From: Sutterella massiliensis
Lineage (GTDB): Bacteria; Pseudomonadota; Gammaproteobacteria; Burkholderiales; Burkholderiaceae_F
Assembly: GCF_016899755.1 (NCBI RefSeq)
Contig: NZ_JACJJC010000007.1
Span: 62,001 to 126,000 of the forward strand
Reading direction: 5' to 3'
Length of the DNA stretch: 64,000 nucleotides
Each line of letters starts with the position of its first letter. The stretch's first letter is position 1. The notes beneath the pieces are model-generated. The model ran no database searches and was not told where the DNA came from. It saw nothing but the letters and a program-made list of their open reading frames with translations. The position numbers and the translations under genes are program-made. Below are positions 1-9,150 of this stretch, in pieces.

Positions 1-1266
1 CACGTTCTTGCCGGTGTGCGTCGTCACTTCCGACGAAACCCACGTGTAGCGGGCGCCGTAGTTGAGCGCGAAGGTATCGGTGAGCGCACTTTCCATCGAG
101 GCGTACACCGCGTGGCTCATCTGGTAGCCGTCGTTTTCCGTGAGCTTGCGCGAGTACATGTTCATCGGGCCGCCCATAGCGACGCGCGTGTGCGTATTGG
201 TTTGTGCTTCAAGGTCGTCGTAGAGGAACTCGTAGCCTGCGATCAGGTAGTGGCGATCGCCGAGCTGCCAGTCCGCTTGGATGGAAACGCCGTACTGGAG
301 CAGCTCGTTGTCGGCGAAGCTGTCCATCTTCATGGGATTCATCCAGACGCGATTTTCCATGTACTTGTCGTTCTTCTGCACGTAAGCGTCCGCGCGCAGC
401 CGCACGAAGTTCTCCGTGATGTTCTTCGACTCGAAGAACACCGCACCCTTCGTGCGCTTCCACTCGGGCACGTTCACCGCGAAATCGTCATAGCCCGACG
501 CCTGCATGTCCTGCAGCCCCGTCTGGAAGTCGAGATCGTAGTGCTCGAGCGTGAAGCCCGCGCGGGTGTCGGGCGTGAAGTCGTATGCCACATACCCCTG
601 CATCGAACGCGAAGAGAACGCCGTGTTGTCGACGTCGCCCTTTGCCGTATGGAGGTCTTCTGCGTCTTCGATGCCCGCGGAGAAGCGGTACGTCCAGCCG
701 CCCGCACCCCCATAGACGGAACCGTAGAGAGACTTGCCGGAATTCGACGTGTTCATGCCGGCCGAGACTTCGCCTTCAAGGGGCTTCGTGCCGCCCTTTT
801 TCGTGATGATGTTGACGGCGCCGCCGATCGCATCCGAGCCGTAGAGCACGGAGGCCGGCCCCTTAATCACTTCAATGCGCTCGATCATCGACGGATCGAT
901 CAGAATGGGCGCGCCCGACATGGACTTGTGCTCCGCAATACGCTGCCCGTCGATCATGACGATCGTGCGGAAGGCGTCTTCGCCGCGAATCTGAATGCGC
1001 TTCATGCCTTGACTGCCGTCATTCATGACGCGAACGCCCGGAACATCCTTCAAGAGGTCGCCCACGGTCTGCGCGTTCGAGCGCTCGATGTCCTTCTGCG
1101 TAATCACAGAGACCGACATCGGCACGTCTAGGAGTTCCTGCTCGACGCGGGAAGCCGTGACGTGAACGGTTTCGGTCGTGAGGGCTTCCTCGGCGCAAGC
1201 GCCCGAGGAAAGCGCCGCGAGCGCGGCGCTGACGGCGGCGGCCGTCTTCAACATTTTCTTCTGCAT
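1..1266 (-). CDS. TonB-dependent outer-membrane receptor, probably haem/iron (partial)
   Basis: The frame is open from an ATG at 1266 down to the window edge, so the C-terminal barrel is missing. Residues 1-25 are a Sec signal peptide (MQKK, then an Ala-rich core ending in ACA). A TonB-box-like ETVHVTAS follows, then a plug domain with the typical runs DVPGVRV, QIRGED, MIDGQRI and VLYGSDAIGGAVNI. Proteins of this family bind a ligand outside the cell and import it using TonB energy. The ligand cannot be read from sequence. The gene lies 109 bp downstream of hutW on the same strand and behind a Fur box, which favours haem or an iron chelate. The receptor class is certain, the substrate is inferred. 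Confidence 0.88.
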   Translation of the reverse strand, partial: MQKKMLKTAAAVSAALAALSSGACAEEALTTETVHVTASRVEQELLDVPMSVSVITQKDIERSNAQTVGDLLKDVPGVRVMNDGSQGMKRIQIRGEDAFRTIVMIDGQRIAEHKSMSGAPILIDPSMIERIEVIKGPASVLYGSDAIGGAVNIITKKGGTKPLEGEVSAGMNTSNSGKSLYGSVYGGAGGWTYRFSAGIEDAEDLHTAKGDVDNTAFSSRSMQGYVAYDFTPDTRAGFTLEHYDLDFQTGLQDMQASGYDDFAVNVPEWKRTKGAVFFESKNITENFVRLRADAYVQKNDKYMENRVWMNPMKMDSFADNELLQYGVSIQADWQLGDRHYLIAGYEFLYDDLEAQTNTHTRVAMGGPMNMYSRKLTENDGYQMSHAVYASMESALTDTFALNYGARYTWVSSEVTTHTGKNV

Positions 1267-1375
1267 GGTGGCTGCAGCCGCGGCTCGCGGCTGCCGGTGA
1301 GTAGAAAAAAGAGGGGCGTGCGTCGTTGATGTTGAGCGACAACGAGCGGTTAAGACGAACGCGCCAAGCAAACGG

Positions 1376-2980
1376 TCAGACCGAACGATCCGCGTTGGTG
1401 TCGCCGGCTTCACGGGCAGCTTCGCGATTCGCCCGCTGCGCGTGTGCGCCGTGCTCGGCGGGACGCAGGCGGTGCATGGCGCCGGGCGCACCCATATCGA
1501 AGCGAGCAGCTCGAACAGATCTTTCGTCGGGCGCCGCCTCGGCGAGCGCCCCTTCGATCCAGCGCATCAGCAGCTGCGCGAGCGTGACGTGCCAGTACTG
1601 ACCGGCCACCGTCTGAATGAGGTGACGGCCGCGTCGCAAGAGAAGTCCCGCTTCGACCCACTGGTCGACGACGGGTTTGGCGATCGAATCGAGGTCGACC
1701 GGTTTGCCGCCCGCTTCGACCTTGAAGCTCGAGAGATCGATCGCGCCGCTCTCCATAGCGGCGGAGATTTCGCGCAATAGCGCCCAATTCGCGCCCGGAC
1801 GCATCAGGAACTGCACGGGCTTTTCGCCCGCAGCCATGCGTGCGTGGTAAGCGGCTAGACTGCGCTCGAGCATGAAGCTCGACCCGAAGAGACGCCCGCC
1901 CGCGCCGCAGCCGAAGGCCAAGCAGTCGACCGAGGACTTTCCGAGAGCGTTGTAGATATTGCGCTCGCGGTGCGTGCGCCCCCAGTGGTTGTTCGAGAGA
2001 CGGCGCCAGTTTTCGTTTGTGAAGAATTCGACGCTGCGCGCGAACATGTCGGCCTTCTCTGCGGCATCGGCCGCGCTCGGGAGCTTGCCCGAGGCGATGC
2101 GCTTGGCGAGCGGCGACTTTTCAAAAACATTGAGCTGATAGCAATCGACGCCGTCGAGCTTGAGGGACGCCGCCGTCGCGAGATCGTTTTCCCAGACGGC
2201 CGCCGTTTGCCCCGGGAAGCCGTAAATAAGGTCGATCACAAGCGCAGCCTCGTCGTAGCGGCCGATCGCTTCGAGTCGACGAATCATGGTATCGGCGTCG
2301 TCGACGCGCAGCATCGAGCGCCGGATTTCGGTGCTGAAAGTCTGAATGCCGAGCGAGAAGCGGTTTACGCCGCCCGCGATCGCCGCTTCGATGCGCGCGT
2401 CGTCAAAGTTGTGAATGCGGCCTTCGAGCGTAATTTCGCAGTCGTTCGCGAGCGGCAGGTACTTCTTCACGGCCTCGAGCACGCGGCGAAGATCTTCGGG
2501 CGCAAGCGCCGTGGGCGTGCCGCCGCCGAAGTAGACGGCGTGCACGGGGCCCGAAGCCTGCGCAGCGCGCTCGGCGTGCAGCGCAAGTTCCTTCACGAGC
2601 GAATCCGCATACGCGTGCGCGGCCGAAGGATCGAGCGGGTTCTGATAGAACATGCAGTAAAGGCAGCGCGTCTCGCAAAAGGGCACGTGTAAGTAGGCAA
2701 GCGTCTTGCCGCTTCGGGGACGATCGAGCGAAGCTTCGAACGCCTCACTCGCGGCCGCTCCCATGAGCGGCATGCCGCCAGGTCCCGAGTGAATCACGGC
2801 CTTGGCCTTGAAAGCCGCATGAAGCGGGTCTTCGCGGTTGGCGAAATAGGCTTCGGGCGAACGGTTTGCCGATTCGAGCGCCGTCTGCATGGCGCGGGCA
2901 CCGGCTTCGAACGTGGCGGCGCGGCTTTTCGTGTCAATCGTGCTGTCGATTTTGCTTTTGTGCGAGACCGGATCCTTCAC
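1376..2980 (-). CDS. hutW: Radical SAM haem-utilisation protein, HutW/ChuW-like
   Basis: HemN-like radical SAM enzyme. The cluster motif CETRCLYCMFYQNP places three cysteines near residues 102, 106 and 109, followed by the SAM-binding YFGGGTPT motif. The Phe-Tyr-Gln-Asn after the CxxxCxxC is typical of HutW/ChuW, the anaerobic haem-opening methyltransferases, rather than of HemN itself. A GTG at 2980 is preferred as start because AGGGAA lies six bases upstream. The frame extends to a TTG at 3007, but that start lies only 8 bp from the Fur box and has no ribosome site. The product is about 534 aa, longer than usual, with an Arg/Ala-rich tail of about 50 residues. It would release iron from haem without oxygen. 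Confidence 0.8.
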   Translation of the reverse strand: MKDPVSHKSKIDSTIDTKSRAATFEAGARAMQTALESANRSPEAYFANREDPLHAAFKAKAVIHSGPGGMPLMGAAASEAFEASLDRPRSGKTLAYLHVPFCETRCLYCMFYQNPLDPSAAHAYADSLVKELALHAERAAQASGPVHAVYFGGGTPTALAPEDLRRVLEAVKKYLPLANDCEITLEGRIHNFDDARIEAAIAGGVNRFSLGIQTFSTEIRRSMLRVDDADTMIRRLEAIGRYDEAALVIDLIYGFPGQTAAVWENDLATAASLKLDGVDCYQLNVFEKSPLAKRIASGKLPSAADAAEKADMFARSVEFFTNENWRRLSNNHWGRTHRERNIYNALGKSSVDCLAFGCGAGGRLFGSSFMLERSLAAYHARMAAGEKPVQFLMRPGANWALLREISAAMESGAIDLSSFKVEAGGKPVDLDSIAKPVVDQWVEAGLLLRRGRHLIQTVAGQYWHVTLAQLLMRWIEGALAEAAPDERSVRAARFDMGAPGAMHRLRPAEHGAHAQRANREAAREAGDTNADRSV

Positions 2981-3014
2981 GGCAATTTCCCTGCTTGTTC
3001 GCCTCAAATTAGTT

Positions 3015-3033
3015 AACGAGAATCATTCTCGTT
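3015..3033. promoter_or_regulatory. Fur box upstream of hutW
   Basis: A 19-bp inverted repeat with 8-bp arms AACGAGAA/TTCTCGTT around TCA sits 34 bp upstream of the chosen hutW start. It resembles the Fur operator and suggests iron repression of hutW and the downstream receptor gene. Confidence 0.72.
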
Positions 3034-3072
3034 TTTGAGATTCGAACTTTACAGGAGAACCTTTAAATTTTC

Positions 3073-3096
3073 AATAAGAATAAAAATTATTATCAG
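3073..3096. promoter_or_regulatory. Possible second Fur-like AT-rich site
   Basis: On the minus strand this reads TGATAATAATTTTTATTCTT, a partial match to the GATAATGATAATCATTATC Fur consensus. It lies about 40 bp upstream of the clear Fur box and may be an extra operator or simply promoter AT-richness. Confidence 0.35.
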
Positions 3097-3262
3097 AAAG
3101 AGTATTCTTTAGATTTCTTCTAATAAGCGAGTGCGAGTCGACAGTAGCTAAGCGGCACAAACGTGAAAGGTGAAAACGACTCGGCAGCGGTAGACTTGGC
3201 GGTTATTGCAACACTTTCGGATGCAACCCGCCGGAACGATCCGGCCGCTCTAGGTGTCACTC

Positions 3263-4228
3263 ATGTGGGAAGCATTTCTTCACTCGCTCAACTGCGTTCT
3301 GATCCTGCTCCTCTTGGCGGGCGCGGGCTACTGGACCGCGCACAAAGGCTGGTACGACGCACAGTCGACCGCGCTCATCGCCAAGCTCGTCACCTTCATG
3401 TCGCTGCCGGCGTACCTCTTTTCGAGCGTGATGGAAAAGCTCGACCACGACGAGCTCATTTCGCTCGCGGGCTCGATGGTGATTCCGTTCCTCACGGTCT
3501 GGCTCTGCTTTTTCGTCAGCCGCATCATCGTGAAGGTCTGCAAGGTCGAGCACGTGCATGCGGGGACCTTCTCATCGGCCTTTACCGCAACGAACAACAT
3601 GTTCATCGGCGTCCCGGTTTCGATCGCACTCTTTGGCGACGAGGCGATCGTGCCAACGCTTCTTTACTTCTTTGCCAACACGACGTTCTTCTGGACGATG
3701 GGCAACTTCCTTGAGGCAATGGACGGCATCGCCGCCGAAAAGAAAGCCGCCCCCAAAGTGCTCTCGCTCGCAACGGTGAAGCGCGTCTTCTCGCCCCCGC
3801 TTTGCGGCTTTCTGCTTGCGATCCTCCTGATCCTGCTCGATCTGCGCCTGCCGGAAGCGTTCATGACGGCCGCCAAATACATGGGCGGCATTACGTCGCC
3901 GCTTGCCCTCATCTTCATCGGCATCATGATCTACCGCATCGGGGTGCGTAACATCCGCATCACCAAGGACCTGGGACTCGTTCTCCTCGGGCGCTTCGTG
4001 ATCTGCCCGACGGTGTGTCTCATCTTCACCTGGCTTATGCCGCTGCCGGAACTCTTTGCGAAGGTTTATGTCATTCAGGCGGCACTCCCCTGCATCACGC
4101 AGATTGCGGTGCTTGCGAAGTTCCATCACGCCGACGTGAAGTTCGCAACGACGGCCGTTGCCTCAACGACGCTCTTCTCGGCGGCAACGCTCCCCGTCTG
4201 GATGATGATCCTCACAGCGATCGGCTGA
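3263..4228 (+). CDS. AEC-family transporter (auxin efflux carrier type)
   Basis: Integral membrane protein of about 321 aa with some ten hydrophobic segments, starting MWEAFLHSLN. The layout of two five-helix halves, the early loop AYLFSSVMEKL, the central NNMFIGVPVSIALFG motif (Asn-Asn ... Gly-Val-Pro) and the C-terminal QAALPCITQIAVLA are those of AEC carriers. Bacterial members export or exchange small organic acids such as malate or malonate; the substrate here is unknown. ATG 3263 is preferred over the in-frame GTG at 3254 because AGGTG lies seven bases before it. The gene is divergent from hutW and is followed by a strong terminator. Confidence 0.82.
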   Translation: MWEAFLHSLNCVLILLLLAGAGYWTAHKGWYDAQSTALIAKLVTFMSLPAYLFSSVMEKLDHDELISLAGSMVIPFLTVWLCFFVSRIIVKVCKVEHVHAGTFSSAFTATNNMFIGVPVSIALFGDEAIVPTLLYFFANTTFFWTMGNFLEAMDGIAAEKKAAPKVLSLATVKRVFSPPLCGFLLAILLILLDLRLPEAFMTAAKYMGGITSPLALIFIGIMIYRIGVRNIRITKDLGLVLLGRFVICPTVCLIFTWLMPLPELFAKVYVIQAALPCITQIAVLAKFHHADVKFATTAVASTTLFSAATLPVWMMILTAIG

Positions 4229-4253
4229 CGCCGCGCAAACGACAACTGCGACA

Positions 4254-4294
4254 CGCCCGACGATTTCCGGCGAGATCGTCGGGCGTTTCTTCTT
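4254..4294 (+). terminator. Rho-independent terminator after AEC gene
   Basis: An 11-bp stem CGCCCGACGAT/ATCGTCGGGCG is followed by TTTCTTCTT, 25 bp after the stop codon. Confidence 0.82.
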
Positions 4295-4317
4295 GTAACT
4301 GCTGAGCGTTCAAACCG

Positions 4318-5019
4318 TCAGCCGATGGGCTTTTTGGCCGTTTCGGCCGCGAACGCTTTGGCGAGTTCGGCGGCTTCTTTTGCAGCGGCGAGCCGCTCCT
4401 CACGCGCTTCGGCTTCGTGTTTTCCGGCATGCCGAACGGCAAGCTTCCACGCATCAAAGCGCTTTGAAGTCATCGCAAACGTCTCCTTGAGCGCCTCGAG
4501 CGCCGCCTCGAGTTCGGCAATGTCGTCCGGGTCGCCGTCGATGTCGCGCAGAAACTCAATCTCGCGCTCGAGATTCTCTTCGTCGCGCAGAATGGCGCTC
4601 ATGGTCACTTCGAAGTCCGACTCGGTCAGCGCATCAAAGGGCGCTTGAAGCGCACGGATGGACGGTCCCTCGGCTGCGCCGGCCGGCATCGGCGCCGGGG
4701 GTTCGTCGGGCGAGAGAAAGGGATTTTCATCGAGCTGCCGCACGGGGCATCCCACTTTGGGCAGCTCTAGCACAGGCTTCGGCAAGACGGCCGCCGAGGC
4801 AACAGATGCTTCAGGATCGGCGTTTGTCGGTGCGAGGCGGGCAGCAGCGCCGTCGGCACTTTCCCGTGAGCGGCCCGACGCAGGCGCAAATTCGAAGTCG
4901 AGCGTGATGCGCCCGAGCGTGAGGGGACCCGATTCGGCGCTGAGCGTAAGCGTTTCACCCGTCTCGACATTTCGAAGCAGCACGGTGCCCTGCGGCAGAA
5001 CGACCTCAAACTGCGGCAT
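4318..5019 (-). CDS. Unknown acidic protein with C-terminal coiled coil
   Basis: 233 aa, starting MPQFEVVLPQG with AAGGAA eight bases upstream of the ATG. The first 50 residues look like a small beta domain (FEVVLPQGTVLLRNVETGE). A Pro/Ala-rich linker follows, and from about residue 135 there is a Glu-rich helical region (ERE, LEAALEALKETF, EAREERLAAAKEAAELAKAF) likely to form a coiled coil. There is no signal peptide and no recognised domain. It is convergent with the AEC gene and stands alone. I do not recognise its function. Confidence 0.6.
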   Translation of the reverse strand: MPQFEVVLPQGTVLLRNVETGETLTLSAESGPLTLGRITLDFEFAPASGRSRESADGAAARLAPTNADPEASVASAAVLPKPVLELPKVGCPVRQLDENPFLSPDEPPAPMPAGAAEGPSIRALQAPFDALTESDFEVTMSAILRDEENLEREIEFLRDIDGDPDDIAELEAALEALKETFAMTSKRFDAWKLAVRHAGKHEAEAREERLAAAKEAAELAKAFAAETAKKPIG

Positions 5020-5188
5020 GCTTATTTCCTTCTTTTCTCTCTAATTTCGCCAAATTTGCGCTTATCCGCGCGAACGCAAAGCATAAGGGGTTTTTAAGCA
5101 CCCGGCGCTAAATTCGAAGCCATGGGAAGCTTGGTCGCTCCCGAGGTCAAAAAGGCTCTTTATCCATCAACCGCAAGCTCTACCGGTC

Positions 5189-5389
5189 ATGTACACGTTC
5201 TTCTCCATCGTTTTCGGCATCATCTGGGCGCTCGCCTCGTTCGTCCTTCTCTTCAAGGTTTGGGACAAGCTCGGGCCCGTGGTGCTCTCGATGTCGAAGA
5301 GCCATATCGTGCAGGTGGCCGCCATGATCATCACGTATGCGGTGATCTTCGGCATCCCCGCCAAAATTTGGTGCTGGCTCTTCGGGTGA
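5189..5389 (+). CDS. Small membrane protein, unknown
   Basis: 66 aa with two hydrophobic stretches (FFSIVFGIIWALASFVLLF and VAAMIITYAVIFGIPAKIWCWLF) separated by a short charged loop (KVWDKLG). No good ribosome site precedes the ATG. The open frame, amphipathic pattern and codon use support a real small gene, but no family is recognised. It sits between a divergent unknown gene and the convergent helicase gene, followed by a weak hairpin (CCGTTC/GAACGG near 5410-5426). Confidence 0.5.
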   Translation: MYTFFSIVFGIIWALASFVLLFKVWDKLGPVVLSMSKSHIVQVAAMIITYAVIFGIPAKIWCWLFG

Positions 5390-5514
5390 GGATAAATTTC
5401 AAGAGCCGCCGTTCCGCTTAAAGAACGGTGTTTTGATGACCGCGCCGGGTCCGGTGAAAACCGATGATCGCGCGGGCTTTTCTTTTGCGCGCTCTGCGCT
5501 TCCATTGAGTGCTG

Positions 5515-8500
5515 CTAGCGCTGCGCCGCAAAAATCCGGTCGCTCTCTCCGAGCACCGCTCCGCGTATGCGCAGACGCTCGGCCAAAATGGCGAATGCGG
5601 GTTCCGCGCGCCAATCTTCAACGCAGCCGATCACGACTATGGCGCGCCGCGCACGGGTGACGCCGACATTGAGAAGATTCGTGGGATTGGCCGCCCAATG
5701 GCGCTGACGCCTGCCGCGAGCGCCCTTTTCGGTGCCGAGCACGAAAATCACCGCATCGGCTTCCTGACCCTGAAACGCGTGCACCGTATCGGCCCGCATG
5801 GCTGCGGGCGCAATCTGCGTACGCCGTACGTCGTCGATCACCCGCGCGGCCATATCCGCGATGCTTCTGAAGGGAGAAACGACGAAGATCGATCCGCCGG
5901 CCATCGCCGGACGCTTCAGGAGCGAAACGAGCGTGCTTCTCAAGACCGCCATTTCTTCGGGGACGATCTTGGCGTCGGGCATCTGCCGCTCGACGCGTAC
6001 GCCGCGCACGAGAAAAGCCGCCTTGCGTGCGGCTGCGTCTCGCGGCGCGACGTTCACGTCGAGCCAAAGCGACGGCAGCGCCTTCGCCGCATCGACGCGC
6101 GGCGTCATCTGCACCATCTGGTTCGCGTAAGCGAGCGCATTGGCCACGTCGAACATGGGCGACGCGCAGCGCCTGTGGGTGCGCAGCGGCAGCCCCGTCC
6201 AAACGGCTTCGCCCGTGACGGTGTCCCGAATGGCGGCGCCGACAGGCATCGTGTTGTCGGCAAGCGACTGCAGCGACGAGACATGGGGCGACCACCTTGC
6301 ATCAACAGAGGGAAGACGCCTTCGCAGGTACTCGCAAAGGCGCTCGGGCATCGTGACGACGGGCATGAGCTGCCTCGGATCGCCGAGAATCACCGCGCGC
6401 CTGGCTCGGTTGAGAATACCAGCAGCCGCCTGCGGCATCGCTTGACTCGCTTCGTCCAAAAGGAGCCAGCCGATTGTCCCGGGACCACACACCGCGAACA
6501 TGCTCGCCGCGCTCGCGAGCGTCGTCGAGATCACGGGCACAAGCAGCGCAATCACGTCCCAGATCGCTTGCGGTCGGCCTTTCGTGAGCGGCGGCATCCC
6601 GCTTTCGATATATTCCGCGATCGCCTTGAAGTTCGAGAGGAAATACGACGACTGCGCAACGACGGTGGCCTTGGAGAGCGCGAGCGCCGCCAGGAAAAGC
6701 GACGAGCGCAGCGCTTCGAAGTCTTCGTCGACCCAGAGCGACGTCTTGTGCTGCACGGGAGCGGCAGCGAGCGGCGTTGCGTAGACGGCGGGGCGCCCGT
6801 TATCGAGCGCCGCCTGTGCGGCGATTGCTGCGCGGCGAGCGGCCACCGCTCGATCGAGATCTTCAAAGCGCTTCTTGGCTTCAAGCCAGGCCGCTTCCGG
6901 CCCTTTGCCGCGTTTTTCGAGCGCAGCCTTGGCCGATGCAATCTCAAGCGCAAGTTCGCTCTCGCGTTTTTTGTCGCTGTAGACGCCCGGCTCTCGTCCC
7001 TTCAAAACCGTTCGCACGAAGCGAAGCCGATTGCTTTTCCGTCCGAGCGTGACGGAAATAAGTCCCCAGACGTTCTCAAGCAGCGCATCGGGCGACTCAC
7101 CAAAGAGCGACCCCGTTTCAGAAAGCCGTCGCTTCGGAAGTCCCGCACGCTTCATGGCACGCGCGCAGCTCTGCCAGTAGGCAAAACGCGCCTTGCCGGC
7201 AGAACCGGAGGTGCCGGGCGCGGCTGCCGCACTCTGCCCCGCATCGGACAGAAAAGCACGCTCGAGCGCGAAGCTCGAAGGGAGTTCGTCCGTAATGTTG
7301 CGAATGGCAGCGTTGTTGTTCGATGCAACAACAATGAGGCTGTCCCGCGCGACGCTGCGCTTCACGGGCATCACGGCGAATTGACGGTCTGCACCGAGTT
7401 CAAATTCAAGCGGGTGGTCGAAGTCGAAAATCTCCTTCGAAGCCGAGAGCGCTGCTATGCGGCGCGCCTTGCGCACCACGACTTCGGCAATCACGTCGCG
7501 CAAAAGCCAGCTTTTCCCGGTCCCGGGCGGACCGTTCACGCTCGCAATGGGCCCGAAGCTCTCGAGCTTCTCCTCGCTCGCACCCGGCATGTCCTCGGGC
7601 GAGACCTCGCCCAAGGCGAGGATGGCGTTCACGGCTGCCTGCTGCGCGACATAGAGGTGATGCGAAACCGGGCTCGGCCAGCGCCCCGAGGGGAGCCGAA
7701 CGGGGTCGAGCAGTTCGGCCAAGGCCGCCGGCTTTTCGAGGAGATCCGCGCGTGCGATCCCGGCGTCGATGCCGTGAAGCAGGAGGCGCGAGAGGGGCGC
7801 ACTCAGCTTCGAGATGCGCGCGGGGTTGCCCGGCGAGGCGCGCTTATCACCTTCGTCTTTGTGCGCAGGCGGCCTGTCGAACTCGAGGGCATCACCCACC
7901 GCTCCCGACAGCGTTTCGACCTCAGTCCCCGGCGCCCCAGGCGCCCCGGCCGGAGAAGTCGTCGCCGCACGGTCAGCCGCCTCGCCCGCAGTCTGAGCCG
8001 CCCGTGCGAGCCGCTCTGCGAGCGGCGCGCCGCAAGGGCTCGTGCCCGACTCTTCGAGCGCGACCGAAATGCGGGCAAGGTCGCCCAAATAGAAGCTCCC
8101 GAGACGAACGATGTCATCCACGGAAAACGTGTGGTCCGGTCGATGAAAAACGACGCGAAGGGCGGCATCGATCGGCCCCGTATAGCCGATGTAACCCGCC
8201 ACGCCGCGCGCGGCATGCTCGAGAAACGGCTGCGCAACGCGTTGGGCGAGCGGCTGCGGATCTCGAAGCGTGAGCGTAAAGGCTTTCTTATCGAAGACAT
8301 GCTCGGCAATATGGGACGTGCCGCAGGCAATCGTGTGAAAGAGCGACGAGACGCGCGTCTCGAATGCCTTCGAAAGCTTTTCGCATCGCTTAAGCGCCGT
8401 CGCAACGTCGAAAACTGGGGTGCTCCTCAGTGCCGCAGCCTCTTTGCGGCCCGCTTCACCCGAACGCCTCAGCTTTTCGATAAGGCGCATGCGCCGCAGT

Positions 8501-9150
8501 GCCAGATTGAGTGCGCCGACATAGCCCGAAACCGAAAAACTCTCGGAAACAATCTTGCCCCAAGGCGAAATGTGAAAGGCCGCAAGATAGGTTTCGCCTC
8601 GCAGGCTCGGATCTTCGCCGACGGCGTCAAAACCAAGATCAGGCGCGTTGAGCGCCGAAGTTCCGAGCCCCGACTCCGCCGCATCCAGGAGGCGCAGCAT
8701 GTGCGCATAAAGGCGCGCCTTGGGAAGAATCCCGAGGTAGACCGTGAAAAAGGGGAGCGGTCGCTCGATGGCGCTGCCCGGCTGCGGGCGCAGCATCGGG
8801 CGATTGAAGGTGATCTCCTTCGTTTCGAAGGCAAGCGTCAGCAGATGACCGATCGCGTCGCCCGAGTGCTCGGCACCGGCTACAGCCGCACGACGAACGC
8901 CATCCGTTTCCGCCGTATTCGAGGGCGTCGCAAAAGCGGTCGCCTCATTCGGCATTGACGGCACCCGCCAGCGCTCGAAGTCAACGAATTCGCCGCGGCG
9001 AACACTCCAATCCGCGGGCTCGAAGAGCTCAAGAAGCGACCAATACGAAACGACGTCGCGCGCTTCGAGGAGCGAGAGCGGGCCGCGTGCTGCCGCGGTC
9101 TTCGTGTCCTCTTTCCTTGCGCCCTCGGCGTCTGTCGTCCCCTTCTTCAT
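5515..9150 (-). CDS. Superfamily 1 (Upf1/DNA2-like) helicase, AAA_11/AAA_12 type
   Basis: 1211 aa. Helicase motifs appear in order: Walker A GPPGTGKS near residue 540, motif II LLLDEASQ near 898, motif III GDPRQLMPV near 923, LRTHRRC near 989, DTVHAFQGQEAD near 1121 and NVGVTRARRA near 1160. The C-terminal half is therefore a complete SF1B-type ATPase, related to DNA2/Upf1-like helicases of bacteria. The first 480 residues carry no recognised domain and may bind substrate or partners. About 150 residues between Walker A and motif II contain Ala/Lys/Glu-rich helix. The start codon overlaps the tilS stop by one base (TGATG), so translation is probably coupled. Nucleic-acid unwinding is inferred from the family; the cellular role is unknown. 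Confidence 0.82.
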   Translation of the reverse strand: MKKGTTDAEGARKEDTKTAAARGPLSLLEARDVVSYWSLLELFEPADWSVRRGEFVDFERWRVPSMPNEATAFATPSNTAETDGVRRAAVAGAEHSGDAIGHLLTLAFETKEITFNRPMLRPQPGSAIERPLPFFTVYLGILPKARLYAHMLRLLDAAESGLGTSALNAPDLGFDAVGEDPSLRGETYLAAFHISPWGKIVSESFSVSGYVGALNLALRRMRLIEKLRRSGEAGRKEAAALRSTPVFDVATALKRCEKLSKAFETRVSSLFHTIACGTSHIAEHVFDKKAFTLTLRDPQPLAQRVAQPFLEHAARGVAGYIGYTGPIDAALRVVFHRPDHTFSVDDIVRLGSFYLGDLARISVALEESGTSPCGAPLAERLARAAQTAGEAADRAATTSPAGAPGAPGTEVETLSGAVGDALEFDRPPAHKDEGDKRASPGNPARISKLSAPLSRLLLHGIDAGIARADLLEKPAALAELLDPVRLPSGRWPSPVSHHLYVAQQAAVNAILALGEVSPEDMPGASEEKLESFGPIASVNGPPGTGKSWLLRDVIAEVVVRKARRIAALSASKEIFDFDHPLEFELGADRQFAVMPVKRSVARDSLIVVASNNNAAIRNITDELPSSFALERAFLSDAGQSAAAAPGTSGSAGKARFAYWQSCARAMKRAGLPKRRLSETGSLFGESPDALLENVWGLISVTLGRKSNRLRFVRTVLKGREPGVYSDKKRESELALEIASAKAALEKRGKGPEAAWLEAKKRFEDLDRAVAARRAAIAAQAALDNGRPAVYATPLAAAPVQHKTSLWVDEDFEALRSSLFLAALALSKATVVAQSSYFLSNFKAIAEYIESGMPPLTKGRPQAIWDVIALLVPVISTTLASAASMFAVCGPGTIGWLLLDEASQAMPQAAAGILNRARRAVILGDPRQLMPVVTMPERLCEYLRRRLPSVDARWSPHVSSLQSLADNTMPVGAAIRDTVTGEAVWTGLPLRTHRRCASPMFDVANALAYANQMVQMTPRVDAAKALPSLWLDVNVAPRDAAARKAAFLVRGVRVERQMPDAKIVPEEMAVLRSTLVSLLKRPAMAGGSIFVVSPFRSIADMAARVIDDVRRTQIAPAAMRADTVHAFQGQEADAVIFVLGTEKGARGRRQRHWAANPTNLLNVGVTRARRAIVVIGCVEDWRAEPAFAILAERLRIRGAVLGESDRIFAAQR

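Noticed and set aside
5509..8958. Very long plus-strand open frame opposite the helicase gene
   Set aside because: It is the antisense shadow of a gene with clear helicase motifs; the translation is Arg/His-rich and without any domain, as expected from GC-rich antisense frames.
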